A DNA stretch of 64,000 nt from Diploptera punctata. Lineage: Eukaryota; Arthropoda; Insecta; Blattodea; Blaberidae. The stretch is taken from positions 62,001 to 126,000 of the forward strand of contig JASPKZ010009687.1 in assembly GCA_030220185.1 (NCBI GenBank). The letters are read 5' to 3'. The notes under the pieces are model-generated. The model saw nothing but the letters and a program-made list of their open reading frames with translations. It was not told the DNA's origin and ran no database searches. The translations under genes were made by a program, and so were the position numbers. Positions 11,065 to 21,600 of this stretch are shown piece after piece (position 1 is the stretch's first letter; each line of letters opens with the position of its first letter).

Positions 11065-11113
<49 letters not shown>

Positions 11114-11116
11114 CCT
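11011..11116. repeat. (ATT)n microsatellite between two LINE copies
   Basis: About 100 bases of ATT/TATC trinucleotides. It borders the truncated 5' end of the LINE copy at 8430-11010 and the 3' tail of another copy at 11124. A similar ATT run flanks the 3' tail at 8405-8435. Confidence 0.9.
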
Positions 11117-11117
11117 T

Positions 11118-11395
11118 CTATTACTTACTTACTTACTCACTGGCACTATCAAACCCGTAGGTTCATGGCCGCGCGGACATAAGCTCTCCATACATCCCTA
11201 TCCTGAGCTAATGCTTTCCAATCATTCCCTGTATAATCTACTTCCCTCAAATCATAGTTAATGTTGTTCTCCCACCTCATTCTTGGTCTACCAACTGGGT
11301 GTTTTCCTTCTGGCTTTCCTACAAGAAGTTTCCATGCACGTCTTTCATTCCCCATACGCGCAACTAGTCCTGCCCATCACAGTCTATGAGACTTC
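11118..11395 (-). mobile_element. RTE-like LINE 3' fragment
   Basis: The last ~80 codons of the RTE-like protein (MGNERRAWKLLVGKPEG to MNLRV) are open from 11149. It has the terminal TAAG repeats at 11124-11138. The 5' part is missing beyond about 11392. Very close to the copies at 8.4 and 57.2 kb. Confidence 0.85.
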
Positions 11396-11985
11396 TATTA
11401 TAATTTTTATTCATTTTTTTCATAATTCTACACATCAAATTCGCCACGTAAATTTTTATAGAAGTTGGAAATGTCTGAGACATGTTTTTGTGTATACACA
11501 CGATCCACGTCAGTTTTAAAAGAAAGGTTAGTTATGAGACCACACAGTGAGACACTTTACAGATATTTCTTTTCGGCAAAATAGGGCATTCACTAGTTCG
11601 AACGAAGGGCGTAGCTGAAGAGGAAAAAAAATACAAAAAGTATCTCCTTTCACTAATAAGTAGCGAACTCACTCCACATGCCTGTCGTAAATTATGTCAT
11701 AACATGGAGGGGGATTTCCCTACCACAGCAGCAACAAAAAACAAGTTATCCAGAATGTTTAACAAACTCCCTATAGGCCTTGAAAATCATAGATGTACCA
11801 ACGCGTGATGACATGGCAATCTGCATTTGGATATTTAAAAAACAAGGGGGGGTCCAGGACATGTTAACACGTCCTTCTGCATCTGGTAAGGGAACGCCAT
11901 GTGTAAATGTCCACGCTGTGAGGGGTGTAGAAGGAATAACTATACCTCAAGAATAATAAAGAAAATATAGTTAGTTTCATCAAAT
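11396..11985. other. Spacer without recognisable gene
   Basis: I see no coding frame, tRNA or terminal repeats here. It is mixed-composition intergenic or intronic sequence. Confidence 0.3.
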
Positions 11986-12248
11986 CCAAAAGATTGCAAT
12001 GGTTTGGACATGCACTAAGAATGCCAAAGGGAAGATTGCTGAATGATATTTTAAATTGGAAGCCACAGGGAACAAGACCAAGAGGAAGACCTAAAGATCG
12101 ATGGGAAGATGACGTAATTGAAGATTTAAGAGAGATGGGGATTTTTGATTTGAAATCTACTGCACAAGATAGGAAGAAATGGCGTAAACTAGTTGAGAAG
12201 GCCAAGACATTCCACTGGAAGTCGTAGAGCCTGACGAAGAAGAAGAAG
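11985..12248 (+). pseudogene. LINE 3' end with GAA tail
   Basis: The forward frame reads QWFGHALRMPKGRLLN, then GTRPRGRPKDRWEDDV and DRKKWRKLVEKAKT. This is the tail of a CR1/RTE-like reverse transcriptase, ending in GAAGAAGAAGAAG. It is 5'-truncated, leaving only about 75 codons. Confidence 0.75.
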
Positions 12249-12431
12249 TAACTCATCATAAGTGTTTTCCACATACAGGCTATCCATAGAGTTTGTGTTT
12301 TGAGAAGAAGTTTTCAAATTGAACTCTTCGCCTATTCTATTTAGTTAATGATATTAATGTATTGTAATGCTTGATTTCACAACTTATACTCAGTCTTCCT
12401 AATAGTCTGACTGAAAGTTTGTGTTTTACAG

Positions 12432-12608
12432 GTGCTGAATGACTTAGTAAGAAACAGTGAGTGTTGGCCACTCATAATATCCAACTGTGAACTAGTGTGT
12501 GATAGAGTTCACATATACTTGGATAAGAATTCTACTTTCCAGAATGTATTCACATCCATTTTATCTAATAATTCTACATATGGACATTACAATCCTCCTG
12601 AAAGAAAG
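12432..12608 (+). CDS. Dalrd3: DALRD3 exon (N-terminal region)
   Basis: The exon is bounded by TTTTACAG before 12432 and GTAACT after 12608, is 59 codons long, and is phase 0 at both ends. It reads VLNDLVRNSECWPL, then VHIYLDKNSTFQNVF and YGHYNPPERK. By memory this matches the segment of DALRD3 with the LQR-x-x-VF-x-RV-L motif, just before the strand-helix region encoded by the next exon. DALRD3 is a catalytically inactive relative of arginyl-tRNA synthetase that recruits METTL2 to tRNA-Arg for m3C. The upstream exon(s) with the start codon are not recognised in the window. The borders are seen directly; the identity is inference from motif order across four exons. Confidence 0.7.
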
Positions 12609-13684
12609 GTAACTGTTTCACATTTTACATGTGTATTAATACTTCATCATGTCACTATTTTTTTTTAAATATTGATTATAATTGTTTTACAGATTGTTAC
12701 AGTTGGTGTTTTTCTGTTCCCAATTTCCATTTCCTTCTGTCTAAGTAGTCATTCTGTACCAATCACCTTCCTTTCATGGCTTGCTGGTTATTCTTTCAAC
12801 TTTGTTTAGGTCGTCCCAATCTTTCTCCCTTCTGGTTTTCATTCGAAGATCTTCTTTGGTCATCTTACGTTATGGGTCGTTAAGTGGTCTAATTTTTAAA
12901 GTCATCCACGCTGACCATCACCAATTTTCCTGAAATTTTGTGTGGCTTCAGGTCCACCCTAAAAATTAACCTCTGCAAAATTTCAAATCTAATATCAACT
13001 GGGTTGGAAACTAAGGCCTTCCATTTGGAGGATTTTTGATAAATCTGTGGAGAAACCGAATAAAAGTCAATATTTGACTCTTTGTTACTACAAGGCAAAC
13101 ACAAATAGTAACCTCTTACTCCAGTGCCTTGCACAACTTTTGACCCTGAATCAGCAAATTCACTTTAGGGGTCCAGCAGCATGGATCAAAATGCCTAACA
13201 AAATCTGTCGCGGAAGCATATATTAAATTTTAGTCCTTCCTTTAGGGCCAAATATCTCAAGAACTGAAAACAGATGGAGGCCAATACTTGGTAAATAGGT
13301 TAGAGGTATATGAGACAATGTTCTGTCCAACTATCTTTATTCATTGCCACTTATCAAGGATTATACTAGATCATAAACATGATGCCAAATATGTAATTGT
13401 CAAAAAGTGAGTTGTGTTCACGCTCAAATAAAATGACTAATGTCATCTAAAATGTTTTTTTTGGTACCATTAGAAAGAGCACATTTTCATCTACTGGAAT
13501 CAATTTATTTTATTTTTGATTCTATTCAACTAAGGGATGAAAAATAAGCTTGAACCCAATGAAAATTGCTTATGGTCCACCACACTAATAATATGACTTA
13601 CTCAATACTTTCTAGTCAGACAGGAACTACAATTTTCTCTTGTTAATTTATCCCTAGAAGTTTAATAATTGGTACTTTTTCTTT
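12609..13684. other. Intron sequence with decayed repeats
   Basis: Intron between DALRD3 exons. About 12690-12890 has CT-rich sequence like the antisense of a LINE 3' region. From 12900 to 13680 I see only non-coding sequence of unknown origin. The minus-strand frame at 12889-13134 has no recognisable motif. Confidence 0.4.
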
Positions 13685-13739
13685 CAGAACAGCATTTGAT
13701 TTTATTTGAATAATTATTTGATATTTCCACGTTTATGGA

Positions 13740-14340
13740 TAATTGTACTGATACAGAGGAGCTTCCAGAATGTAGCATTGAACGAGCCAGCAATTCTAAA
13801 TGCCATTTAAAATTGTTTAATTCAGTCCCAAAGTAATCTAAAGCTCATCACTCGCTTCAGCTTAGAAGATCAAGATCTCATACGTCGACACAGTGGTGTA
13901 TCTACGGATGACCACTTGCAGATTTGCTTACATCATAAAGCCACAGTTTTGATGAATATCAGTTTCTTCAAAAACGTGTTGCAATCCTTTCCAGAAAAAA
14001 AGTCATTCAGCAAGGAAAGGATTACACCGTGTTAGTATAGCTACAGCTGACAGACTAAAGCAGATAACAAAAGTGGATGTGAAACCTGGTCAAAAGTTGT
14101 GTCCAAATTGCCGAAGAGATTTTGCTCGTAAATCTGCAGCATAAAACTTTCAGTGGTCCCTTTTGTTCTGATAATGATGAGGATGAAAATTTCAGTAACA
14201 ATTTAAATGAAGATTCCAATATTGCAGAAAAAATGGATTCAAGTCTGACATCTCTTGAGCTCCCCTTTGAAATTTCGGCGCATTAAGAGCAGTTATGCAA
14301 AGTGTAAAATAAGTCAGGTTCAGGAAACTGTTTTTATCCT
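13740..14340 (+). pseudogene. Remnant of a zinc-motif protein, copy 1
   Basis: Frames read LQICLHHKATVL, FFKNVLQSFP, then TADRLKQITKVDVKPGQKL and CPNCRRDFARKSAA. The spacing of C, H-x4 and CPNC suggests a small zinc-binding domain of the sort seen in uncharacterised transposon-linked insect proteins. It is frameshifted relative to copy 2 by an extra A (K-rich run at 13995). I do not recognise the family. Confidence 0.4.
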
Positions 14341-14399
14341 TCAGTGAGAAGTGTTAAATTAATAATAATAAAAAACATCAAATTATTTTAATGTTGCAG

Positions 14400-14465
14400 T
14401 TGATCTCTGTGGTGTGTGCGTCGCAGGAGAGAGAGGACATGGATCTGACTGATCTCAGACAACAG
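14400..14465 (+). pseudogene. Decoy copy of DALRD3 exon start
   Basis: The acceptor ATGTTGCAG and 22 codons (LISVVCASQERED...LRQQ) are identical to the start of the true exon at 15176. The exon then breaks into unit-2 sequence and meets TGA at 14475-14477 in frame. No donor GT follows within the copied part, so exon definition should favour skipping it. If used, it would truncate the protein. Confidence 0.85.
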
Positions 14466-14517
14466 AACAGCATTTGATTTTATTTGAATAATTATTTGAT
14501 ATTTCCACGTTTATGGA

Positions 14518-14921
14518 TAATTGTACTGATACAGAGGAGCTTCCAGAATGTAGCATTGAACGAGCCAGCAATTCTAAATGCCATTTAAAATTGTTTAATT
14601 CAGTCCCAAAGTAATCTAAAGCTCATCACTCGCTTCAGCTTAGAAGATCAAGATCTCATACGTCGACACAGTGGTGTTATATCGGATGACCACTTGCAGA
14701 TTTGCTTATATCATAAAGCCACAGTTTTGATGAATATCAGTTTCTTCAAAAACGTGTTGCAATCCTTTCCAGAAAAAAGTCATTCAGCAAGGAAAGGATT
14801 ACACCGTGTTAGTATAGCTACAGCTGACAGACTAAAGCAGATAACAAAAGTGGATGTGAAACCTGGTCAAAAGTTGTGTCCAAATTGCCGAAGAGATTTT
14901 GCTCGTAAATCTGCAGCATAA
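14518..14921 (+). pseudogene. Remnant of a zinc-motif protein, copy 2
   Basis: Same remnant as in unit 1. Here the frame from 14694 stays open for 75 codons to the stop after FARKSAA. Upstream the reading is closed. Its location within a DALRD3 intron and its lack of a start suggest a transposon-derived fossil and not a gene. Confidence 0.4.
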
Positions 14922-15175
14922 ACTTTCAGTGGTCCCTTTTGTTCTGATAATGATGAGGATGAAAATTTCAGTAACAATTTAAATGAAGATTCCAATATTG
15001 CAGAAAAAATGGATTCAAGTCTGACATCTCTTGAGCTCCCCTTTGAAATTTCGGCGCATTAAGAGCAGTTATGCAAAGTGTAAAATAAGTCAGGTTCAGG
15101 AAACTGTTTTTATCCTTCAGTGAGAAGTGTTAAATTAATAATAATAAAAAACATCAAATTATTTTAATGTTGCAG

Positions 15176-15420
15176 TTGATCTCTGTGGTGTGTGCGTCGC
15201 AGGAGAGAGAGGACATGGATCTGACTGATCTCAGACAACAGCTTTTAAAGAATTCTAGCATCAAGTTACTTGAAGCAGCTGGTTATAACATAACTGACAC
15301 ATGCAGCACTTCACACACGTGTCTACACATCTCTAATAAACCTACAGGCACCACATGTCATAATGTGGTTTGTGGTGCAGTCATCAACAGCCAGCACCGC
15401 ACTGCCAGAGATTACATCAG
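15176..15420 (+). CDS. Dalrd3: DALRD3 exon (middle region)
   Basis: The acceptor TTTTAATGTTGCAG ends at 15175 and the donor is CATCAG|GTACCT. The exon enters in phase 0, matching the exit phase of the 12432 exon, and leaves in phase 2. It reads LISVVCASQEREDMDLTDLR, then LLEAAGYNI, corresponding by memory to the V-L-L-HC...LRL-x-QLR...RALRAHG stretch of vertebrate DALRD3. Later it reads CHNVVCGAVI and TARDYIR, corresponding to the HLICGPV...TAPEYYEFR stretch. The ~170 residues that lie between these in vertebrates are reduced to about 20 here, which is either a real insect shortening or a missing internal piece. Confidence 0.7.
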
Positions 15421-16126
15421 GTACCTTGTAATGATCATGTTCAGGCAAAATGATATTCGGCACAATTAATAGTGCCTGTAACCAGACTGCATCATTATGA
15501 CTTTCTGGCAGGTCTCCGTTTTGTACGTTACTAGATTCTCAATTAGAACAAAGAATTTTTATGTGAGTATTTATTATACATGCATTACGTAAATGCTTTT
15601 ACACGTTTCAAACAAAATGGCTCTCTTTGCAGTGGAGCAACAAAACAAAATGCCTGCCTCCCATGAGTTGTTTCTTGACAATACATCCATTCCCTGTGAT
15701 GGTCGCTTCTCGATTACAGAACTGCTCAATGCCATTGGCAGATAATATGTAGGTGCAATACTCAACTTCACTCAGATAACATATTCAAATTGTGCAATGA
15801 TTGCCATACTAATGTGGCCACCAGGAAAATATATGTAGGTTAATGCCTATCTGGGCAAATATAACAAATACAAATTATTACTAAATAAATCAACATAATT
15901 GAGTTTAATATCTTAACATACTTCCCCCTTTGACCATCTCAACATGAATAAAATTGAATTCACAAACAATAAAGTGCAAGACCCTGAAAAATGCAAACCA
16001 AGTCAAAAAACAAAAGAAATCATATTTTACATTAAAATCTTAATATATCTTGCTTCACAAATGTTAAATCAAGTTCTTTCTTCACTGGAAAAGAACAAAA
16101 CAAATAAACAAAAGCAAGAGACAATC
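15421..16126. other. Intron with repeat pieces
   Basis: No exon is seen. The stretch 15600-15660 (CAAAATGGCTCTCTTTGCAG and following) recurs, diverged, at 56335-56375. An ACTTCCCCCTTTG motif at 15923 and an A-rich body follow; these might belong to the retroelement whose integrase lies just downstream on the minus strand. Confidence 0.4.
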
Positions 16127-16960
16127 TTATAATAAATAAGAATTATGTTGTTTCTTGATTATTGCTTTAAAATATAATTCAAAAGGAACACAAGTATAAA
16201 ATACTTGAAAACAAATAGATTTTTTGAATATTATTGTTCTCTTTTCTGTTTTGTGACACAAATTTTTAAACTTATGTTGAATAACTTTATTAATTGCTTT
16301 TATTTCACTTCTGTGGTAACAGACTAATTTATTTATTGTCCGAAGCACAAGTCCATTTTTAGTCTTCACTGTCAACATACAAATTATATTATCACAGCCG
16401 GGATGAGTTTTCACAATCACACCTGACTTCCAAATTAAGGGAGGAAGATTGTCTTACCTTAAAATTACAAGATCACCTAGAGTCCATTTTTCATGAGAGG
16501 GCGATTTTTGCCTCTGCTCTGAAGATTTCAAATAGATTGTCGACCAATTTTTAAAAATTCTGGTAGAGCTGCTGCAACTGATTCCACTTAATAAAATGAG
16601 AGAAATGTTATTGGATATGTATTGAGAAGGGACAGAAGTACGCAATCAAATCACAAAATGACCAGGAGTCAAAAATACTTGACCATTCGTATCATGGAAG
16701 AAAAAAATAGCTGAGAATTCATAATAGATTCAATTTGGTACAATAGAGCGTTTAACTTCTCAAAATTAAGTTGACTACTACCAATTTTCTTCTTTAACAA
16801 TGTTTTGGCATATTCCTCCAAAGTGAGGACTGGAGGGTGGAATAAATTTTCAATCTAACTTTAAGTTGTCAGAAAACTCTTGGATTTCAGCATCACTATC
16901 AGTTGATCAAACAAAATATATACCATTATGATTGTGTAAGCCTCTGTAGTCCACAAATCT
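16127..16960 (-). pseudogene. BEL/Pao-type integrase C-terminal remnant
   Basis: The minus strand reads LTPGHFVI (about 16650), then a frame with NWSTIYLKSSEQRQK and LGDLVILR (16454-16645), then IVKTHPGCDNIICMLTVKTKNG (16340-16420). This is the order of the region after the integrase core in BEL/Pao elements: L-TPGHFLIG, W-x-x-YL-x-x-LQ-R-KW, VGDLVLI, G-R-I-x-x-x-HPG-DG-VRVV-V-T-NG. Frames are interrupted, and no LTRs or protease/RT are seen. Confidence 0.65.
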
Positions 16961-16974
16961 TCAAAGGGCAGCAA

Positions 16975-17350
16975 AGAATTGCTTAACCAATTCCAAATGG
17001 ATTGCTTTAGTGGTGAGACAAACAAAAAATGTAATATAAGCCTTGAACTTAGCTTTGCTTCTAGGGTTGTTGCCCTTAAGGAAAATCATCATCACCCTCA
17101 CATGTCACTACAGCCCATATTGAGCTTGGCCTCCCAATCCTCTTCCTCCACACTTCTCTATCCAGCGCAGCTGGATACCAAGCATCTGGTTAGCATCCTT
17201 TCTTACTGCATCCTCCCATCTATCATTTTGGTCTTCCTTGAGATGTTTTCCCATAAAATTTTGCATTCTTTACCTTCTTTGGATTCTTTGATCCTGCATT
17301 CTATGCACATGTGCAACTTATTGAAACCTCTTAAGGTGGATTATGGTGAC
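16975..17350. repeat. Probable LINE-derived repeat
   Basis: The block CTCCCAATCCTCTTCCTCCA to AAACCTCTTAAGG is GC-richer than its surroundings and reads, on the minus strand, as short pieces rich in Cys and Lys with stops. It resembles a non-LTR repeat, but I cannot assign it. The forward frame at 16979-17353 is not a convincing gene. Confidence 0.3.
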
Positions 17351-18155
17351 TAAATTAGACATTCCATATAATTGTTTAATTTACAAATAAGTTTATGTAA
17401 CAATAAATATGTGTTTATAATCCAGGTAAAGGTAAATGTACAGAATTTTATGAAAATCTCCAGAAACAAATTAATAAAGTTAATCCAAATGACTATTTAA
17501 TAATAGCTGGAGATTATAATGCAAGGGTAGGCAATAGACCTATTAAAAAATATAATAGGAAAGCATGTAGAAACAACCCAAAACAAAAATGGAAGACTTC
17601 TAATTGATTTTATAAATTATAATAATTTAAGAACAACAAAAACCTTTTTCCACATCGGAATATACGTACATACACTTGGTCCGCAAGAGGACAAAGATGC
17701 ATAATAGACTATATTATAGTTAATGAAAAATGTTTTAACTTAGTGCTCGATACAAGAGTATCTAGAGGATGTGACATTGGTTCTGACCATTACCTTCTAA
17801 TTACTAAATTAACAATACCAGCAAAGTGGAAAGGAAGTAAAGTTAATATGGCAAACAAAACAAATGCAGAAACTTTTAAAGTACACCTACTTAAAGATGA
17901 ATGAATTAGAAATTTATATCAGCAACAATTGGATCTATATATAAAACAAAAAGCTATAAGTAGAAATATTAATACAGAATGGGAAGAATTAAAAGATATA
18001 TAATATAATACATGCTGCTTCTGAATCACTTGGAACTAAAAATAAAATATATAATAATTAAAGATTAAAAATTTGGAACAATGAAATAGTAAAAACTGGT
18101 TAAAGAAAAAAAATGCATACTTCAGTTACTTGAATATGAGAACAGATGAAAACCT

Positions 18156-18349
18156 TTTTTTATATTTAAATTAATATTGGGAAGTAAAACATTATGAGGT
18201 TATATCATTAATAGTGAGTGGAGAACATATTTTTAACGACTCACCTCATATAATTTCAAATTTCTTTGATACCAGCGGTTTCAGACAATATCTTGTCCCT
18301 CTTCAGTCATGGCTTCCATGTGTTAAAAATATGTTCTCCACTCACTATG
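18156..18349 (-). mobile_element. 194-bp hammerhead-bearing mini-element with 11-bp TSD
   Basis: GATGAAAACCT lies at 18145-18155 and again at 18350-18360, interrupting LINE-A. The insert begins T-rich, with GGGAAGTAAAACATTATGAGG, which is the same end motif as the 191-bp insert at 10328-10518. It contains an inverted repeat of about 26 bp (18211-18236 with 18322-18348) and a minus-strand hammerhead core. It looks like a short non-autonomous Penelope-type element. Confidence 0.85.
18270..18306 (-). ncRNA. Hammerhead ribozyme core (subfamily 3)
   Basis: On the minus strand: CUGAAGA (18300-18306), stem II GGACA/UGUCU, GAAAC, stem III ACC/GGU with loop GCU, cleavage triplet GUA ending at 18270, then UC pairing with GA before CUGAAGA. 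All conserved core bases (CUGANGA, GAAA, UH) are present. Stem I is only about 3 bp, as in Penelope-type hammerheads. Confidence 0.7.
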
Positions 18350-18659
18350 GATGAAAACCTATTTGAATACAAAAAGAGCCCTTGCTCATAGAAAAATTAG
18401 AAAAATTAAAAGGAGTTCGTGGGAAAAATAATATTAGTGACCTGGAACATGATTTACATGGATGACAAGAAAAAACCTACAAGATTCTGAAACACATTAA
18501 TAATGAGGAAAAGGGTAAAATCATATTGAACATAATTTCAGAGGATAAATTGATATCTTATTTTAAACATCTTTGGATAGAACAATCAGATGATGAGGAA
18601 ATAAATGTATCATTAATTGATGAAAATATAGATAAAATTTCTTTTGAAGAACTAATAAC

Positions 18660-21600
18660 TAGGGCAAGGCATTTAATGGCCTATAAATTGGTAAAAAATG
18701 CAAAATAAAAAATGCATTTATGACCTAAAAAATGTTGGTTGGTTGGTATCTAATGTCGAGCACTTGATAATGAAATCATTCGCTCTCTTGCACTCCAATA
18801 TTTAGCAGAAGAAGGTGGTCTCTTCTACAAAAGCTGGACAACGGAGGAGATGATTTCTTTCCATATCTTCATTTAAATTGCAAAAAGGGCATTTAGGTGA
18901 ATCTGTTATGCCAATTCTGTGTAGGTTGTTTATTCAAGCAGTCATGTCCCGTTAGCAGTCTGAATGTTGCTACTGCAGATTTTCTTTGTAATGTAGTAAT
19001 GTCATAAGCTTGTAGATTTTCCCATTCCTTTCCAGATGTTTTGGTGGTGTATTCTTCTCTAAGATTATTGATGTATTTATTTGAGATAATTCTTTTGATA
19101 GAGTGAAAGGAAACTGGAGCAGAAGTTGGGTTTGAAACAATTTTGCTACCCTTCTTGGCTAGAAAATCGGCTATTTCATTGCCTGTCACTCCACAATGGG
19201 CCGGAATCCATTGAAGTACAACTTTTTTATGTAGACGGGATAACTGTTTTATCATTTTGTGACATTCGATAATTTTGATGCTTTTGGTGTGTGTTGTCTC
19301 GTGTTATAGCAAGAATGGCTGCTTTGGAGTCACATAGAATTACAACTTTTGTAAATTTTTGGATGTGATATAAAAGATTTTGTAAACTTAAGAAAATTGC
19401 TAGAATTTCGCCATCAAAGTTTGTTGAATTTGTGTTTAGTTTACGATAAAAGGAAAAAAAGTGGACATACTGCACCAGCACCAGTGCCACCATCATTTGG
19501 TAGGCTGGAGCCATCTGTAAAAATATGTATCCATTCAGGAGCTGGGTATCTTAGATTTATCATTTCCAGTGACATTTGTTTTTAAAATATATGGAGGAGT
19601 TTCAGATTTCTTGATGTCTTCTGTTAAATGAAGGTTATATTCGATTTCCAAAAATTCTAGAGGGTTGTTTCTCATCTGCATATTTTCTTTTGAATGTGGA
19701 AGTTGCAATTTCTGTTTGATTTCTTGTACAATGCTTAGGAAGCTTTGCTGAGATTTTAAACATACTTGTGGTTTTCTTTGGGTCCAGTTATTATGGGGTA
19801 GCCTTAAAAATTTTTCATACTGTGTGACTGCTGTTTTCTCAATTTCAGATGCTATGTTTGGGTTATTTGTTAAGATTTGCATGGCAGTGATTGTGTGTTG
19901 TTTTAACGGCTCCTGTTATCAGACGGAGGATTTGGTTCTGCAATTTATTAAGTTTTTCCACTTTAGTAGTTACTAGGATTTCTTCACAATATTGAAGTAC
20001 AGGTTTTATGTACATTTGGTAGAAGGTGTTTAGGGTTTGGTGTGTTGCAACCCCACTTTTTCCCTGCTAATCGTTTTAATAATGGTAACCTTGTTTCTAT
20101 CTTTGTACATATATTCTCTATGTGTTTCTTCCATGTTAATTTTGTGTCCAGAGTTATTCCTAAATATTTTACTTCATGTGTTTGAGTTAATAATTCACCC
20201 TCCAATTTCAGAGTGATGGGTAGTGGTTTCTTTCTTAATGTAAATAGTTGATAATTTGTTTTCTGTATATTTATCTTCATTAAGTTCTGGGATGTCCAAT
20301 TCTCTAACTGTATTAGTGATTGTTGGGCTATGGTTATTAATTGTTGACTTTGGTTTTTCGGTTGGAGACCCATATTACAACATCATCAGCAAAAAGTAGG
20401 GTTTTCGTTTCGAGCTTTTCTATATGCTTAGGTAGATCATTAATGTAGATATTGAAGAGAATGGTACTGAGTACAGAACCCTGTGGTAAACCTCGATGTG
20501 TTTTGTTGGTATTTAGAGAGGTGATTATTATACTTTGTAGCGATGAACCGTTGGATGAGAAAATTGCTGATCCAGAGTAGCAATATTCCCTTGAATGCCT
20601 AAAGTCTGCATTTTTTCTAATAATTTATATCTCCAAATAGAGTCATATGCTCCTTGGAAATCAACGAAAATTGCCAGCGTGTCTTCTTTTCTGTTGAAAC
20701 TGTCTTTAATAGCTTGACTTAGGTGTACAATTTGTTGATTTGTTGATTTGTGGAATTCTCTAAATCCAGCTTGATTGGGTGAAAGTAAATTATTGGTTTC
20801 TAAATACCAATTTAATCGATTTGAAATCATTTTTTCCATAGTTTTAACAATTACACTAGTTAGTGCTAATTGGGCGATAATTTGAAAAAGTATTTGTTGA
20901 TTTTTTTGTTTTCGAAATAGGTATTATAATAGCTTTTTCCAATCATCAGGAACTTTTGTGTTCCAAGAAAGATTATAAAGGGAGAGCATTGAGTTTTGGC
21001 TTATTTGCCAAGGTGTTTGAGAAATTCTGCATGTATTATTATCTGCTTCCTGGAGATTGTTTTGATTTTAAACTATTAATGGCTATGTTTAACTCTTTAA
21101 TGTTGAAATTCTTATTAAAGATATTATCTTTTGTACTGCTTGTTGATTTTATGTAATTTTTTAGGGTTCTCTTTTATTGTTTTTTTGTTCTTTTTTGTAC
21201 AAAATGACTAATAAAATAAAAAAAATGACAAATAAAAAGTTAAGAATTACCAATAAAAATACTATTTATTAGATTACTGAATCACATAAAATTTAACTTA
21301 ACATCAAAATATTAAAAGAAAAGTATTTAAAAAATACATATTACAGTATCTTTTATTGCAGAAAATCCATTTCAATTACACAGTGCACTTTTACAGCAAT
21401 TCTGAATTGCAGTTAACAATCAGAATAAGGGTAGAAGCTAGCAGAAGCTCTAAGAAATTGAATAAAATTCCTAGAAGTGGGCAAGATCATACATACCTTG
21501 AAAAATAGGGGTAGTAGTTAGCAAATCAACCACTTAATTCAAAGAAATTGTATTGACAAGACTGAATTATAATAAAAATCTTAAATCAAATACAAATAAT

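Larger units (their letters stand above)
13685..15240. repeat. Tandem duplication of ~778 bp including exon start
   Basis: Unit 1 (13685-14462) and unit 2 (14463-15240) are about 98-99% alike. Differences include TGTATCTACGG against TGTTATATCGG, one extra A at about 13998, and one extra A near 14144. The unit contains intron sequence, a decayed protein remnant and the first 65-66 bases of the DALRD3 exon at 15176. The junction has a CAG microhomology. The sequence differences argue against a simple assembly error. Confidence 0.92.
17425..18651 (+). pseudogene. LINE-A, endonuclease part (host of nested insertions)
   Basis: Forward readings: NDYLIIAGDYNARVGN (endonuclease GD-x-NA motif), TWSARGQRCIIDYIIVN, RVSRGCDIGSDHYLL (SDH motif), then a linker and DKLISYFKHLWIEQ. 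Many stops and frameshifts. It is interrupted by a 194-bp insertion (18156-18349) and then by a hAT element. Reading continues at 21814, 22734, 24500 and 26052, so a single non-LTR element once covered this whole interval. Confidence 0.8.

Noticed and set aside
13885..14145. Zinc-motif remnant as a host exon
   Set aside because: There are stops upstream, no acceptor or donor, and it is disrupted differently in the two duplicate copies.
16979..17353. 124-residue forward frame
   Set aside because: The composition and start do not look coding, and it overlaps a GC-richer repeat block.
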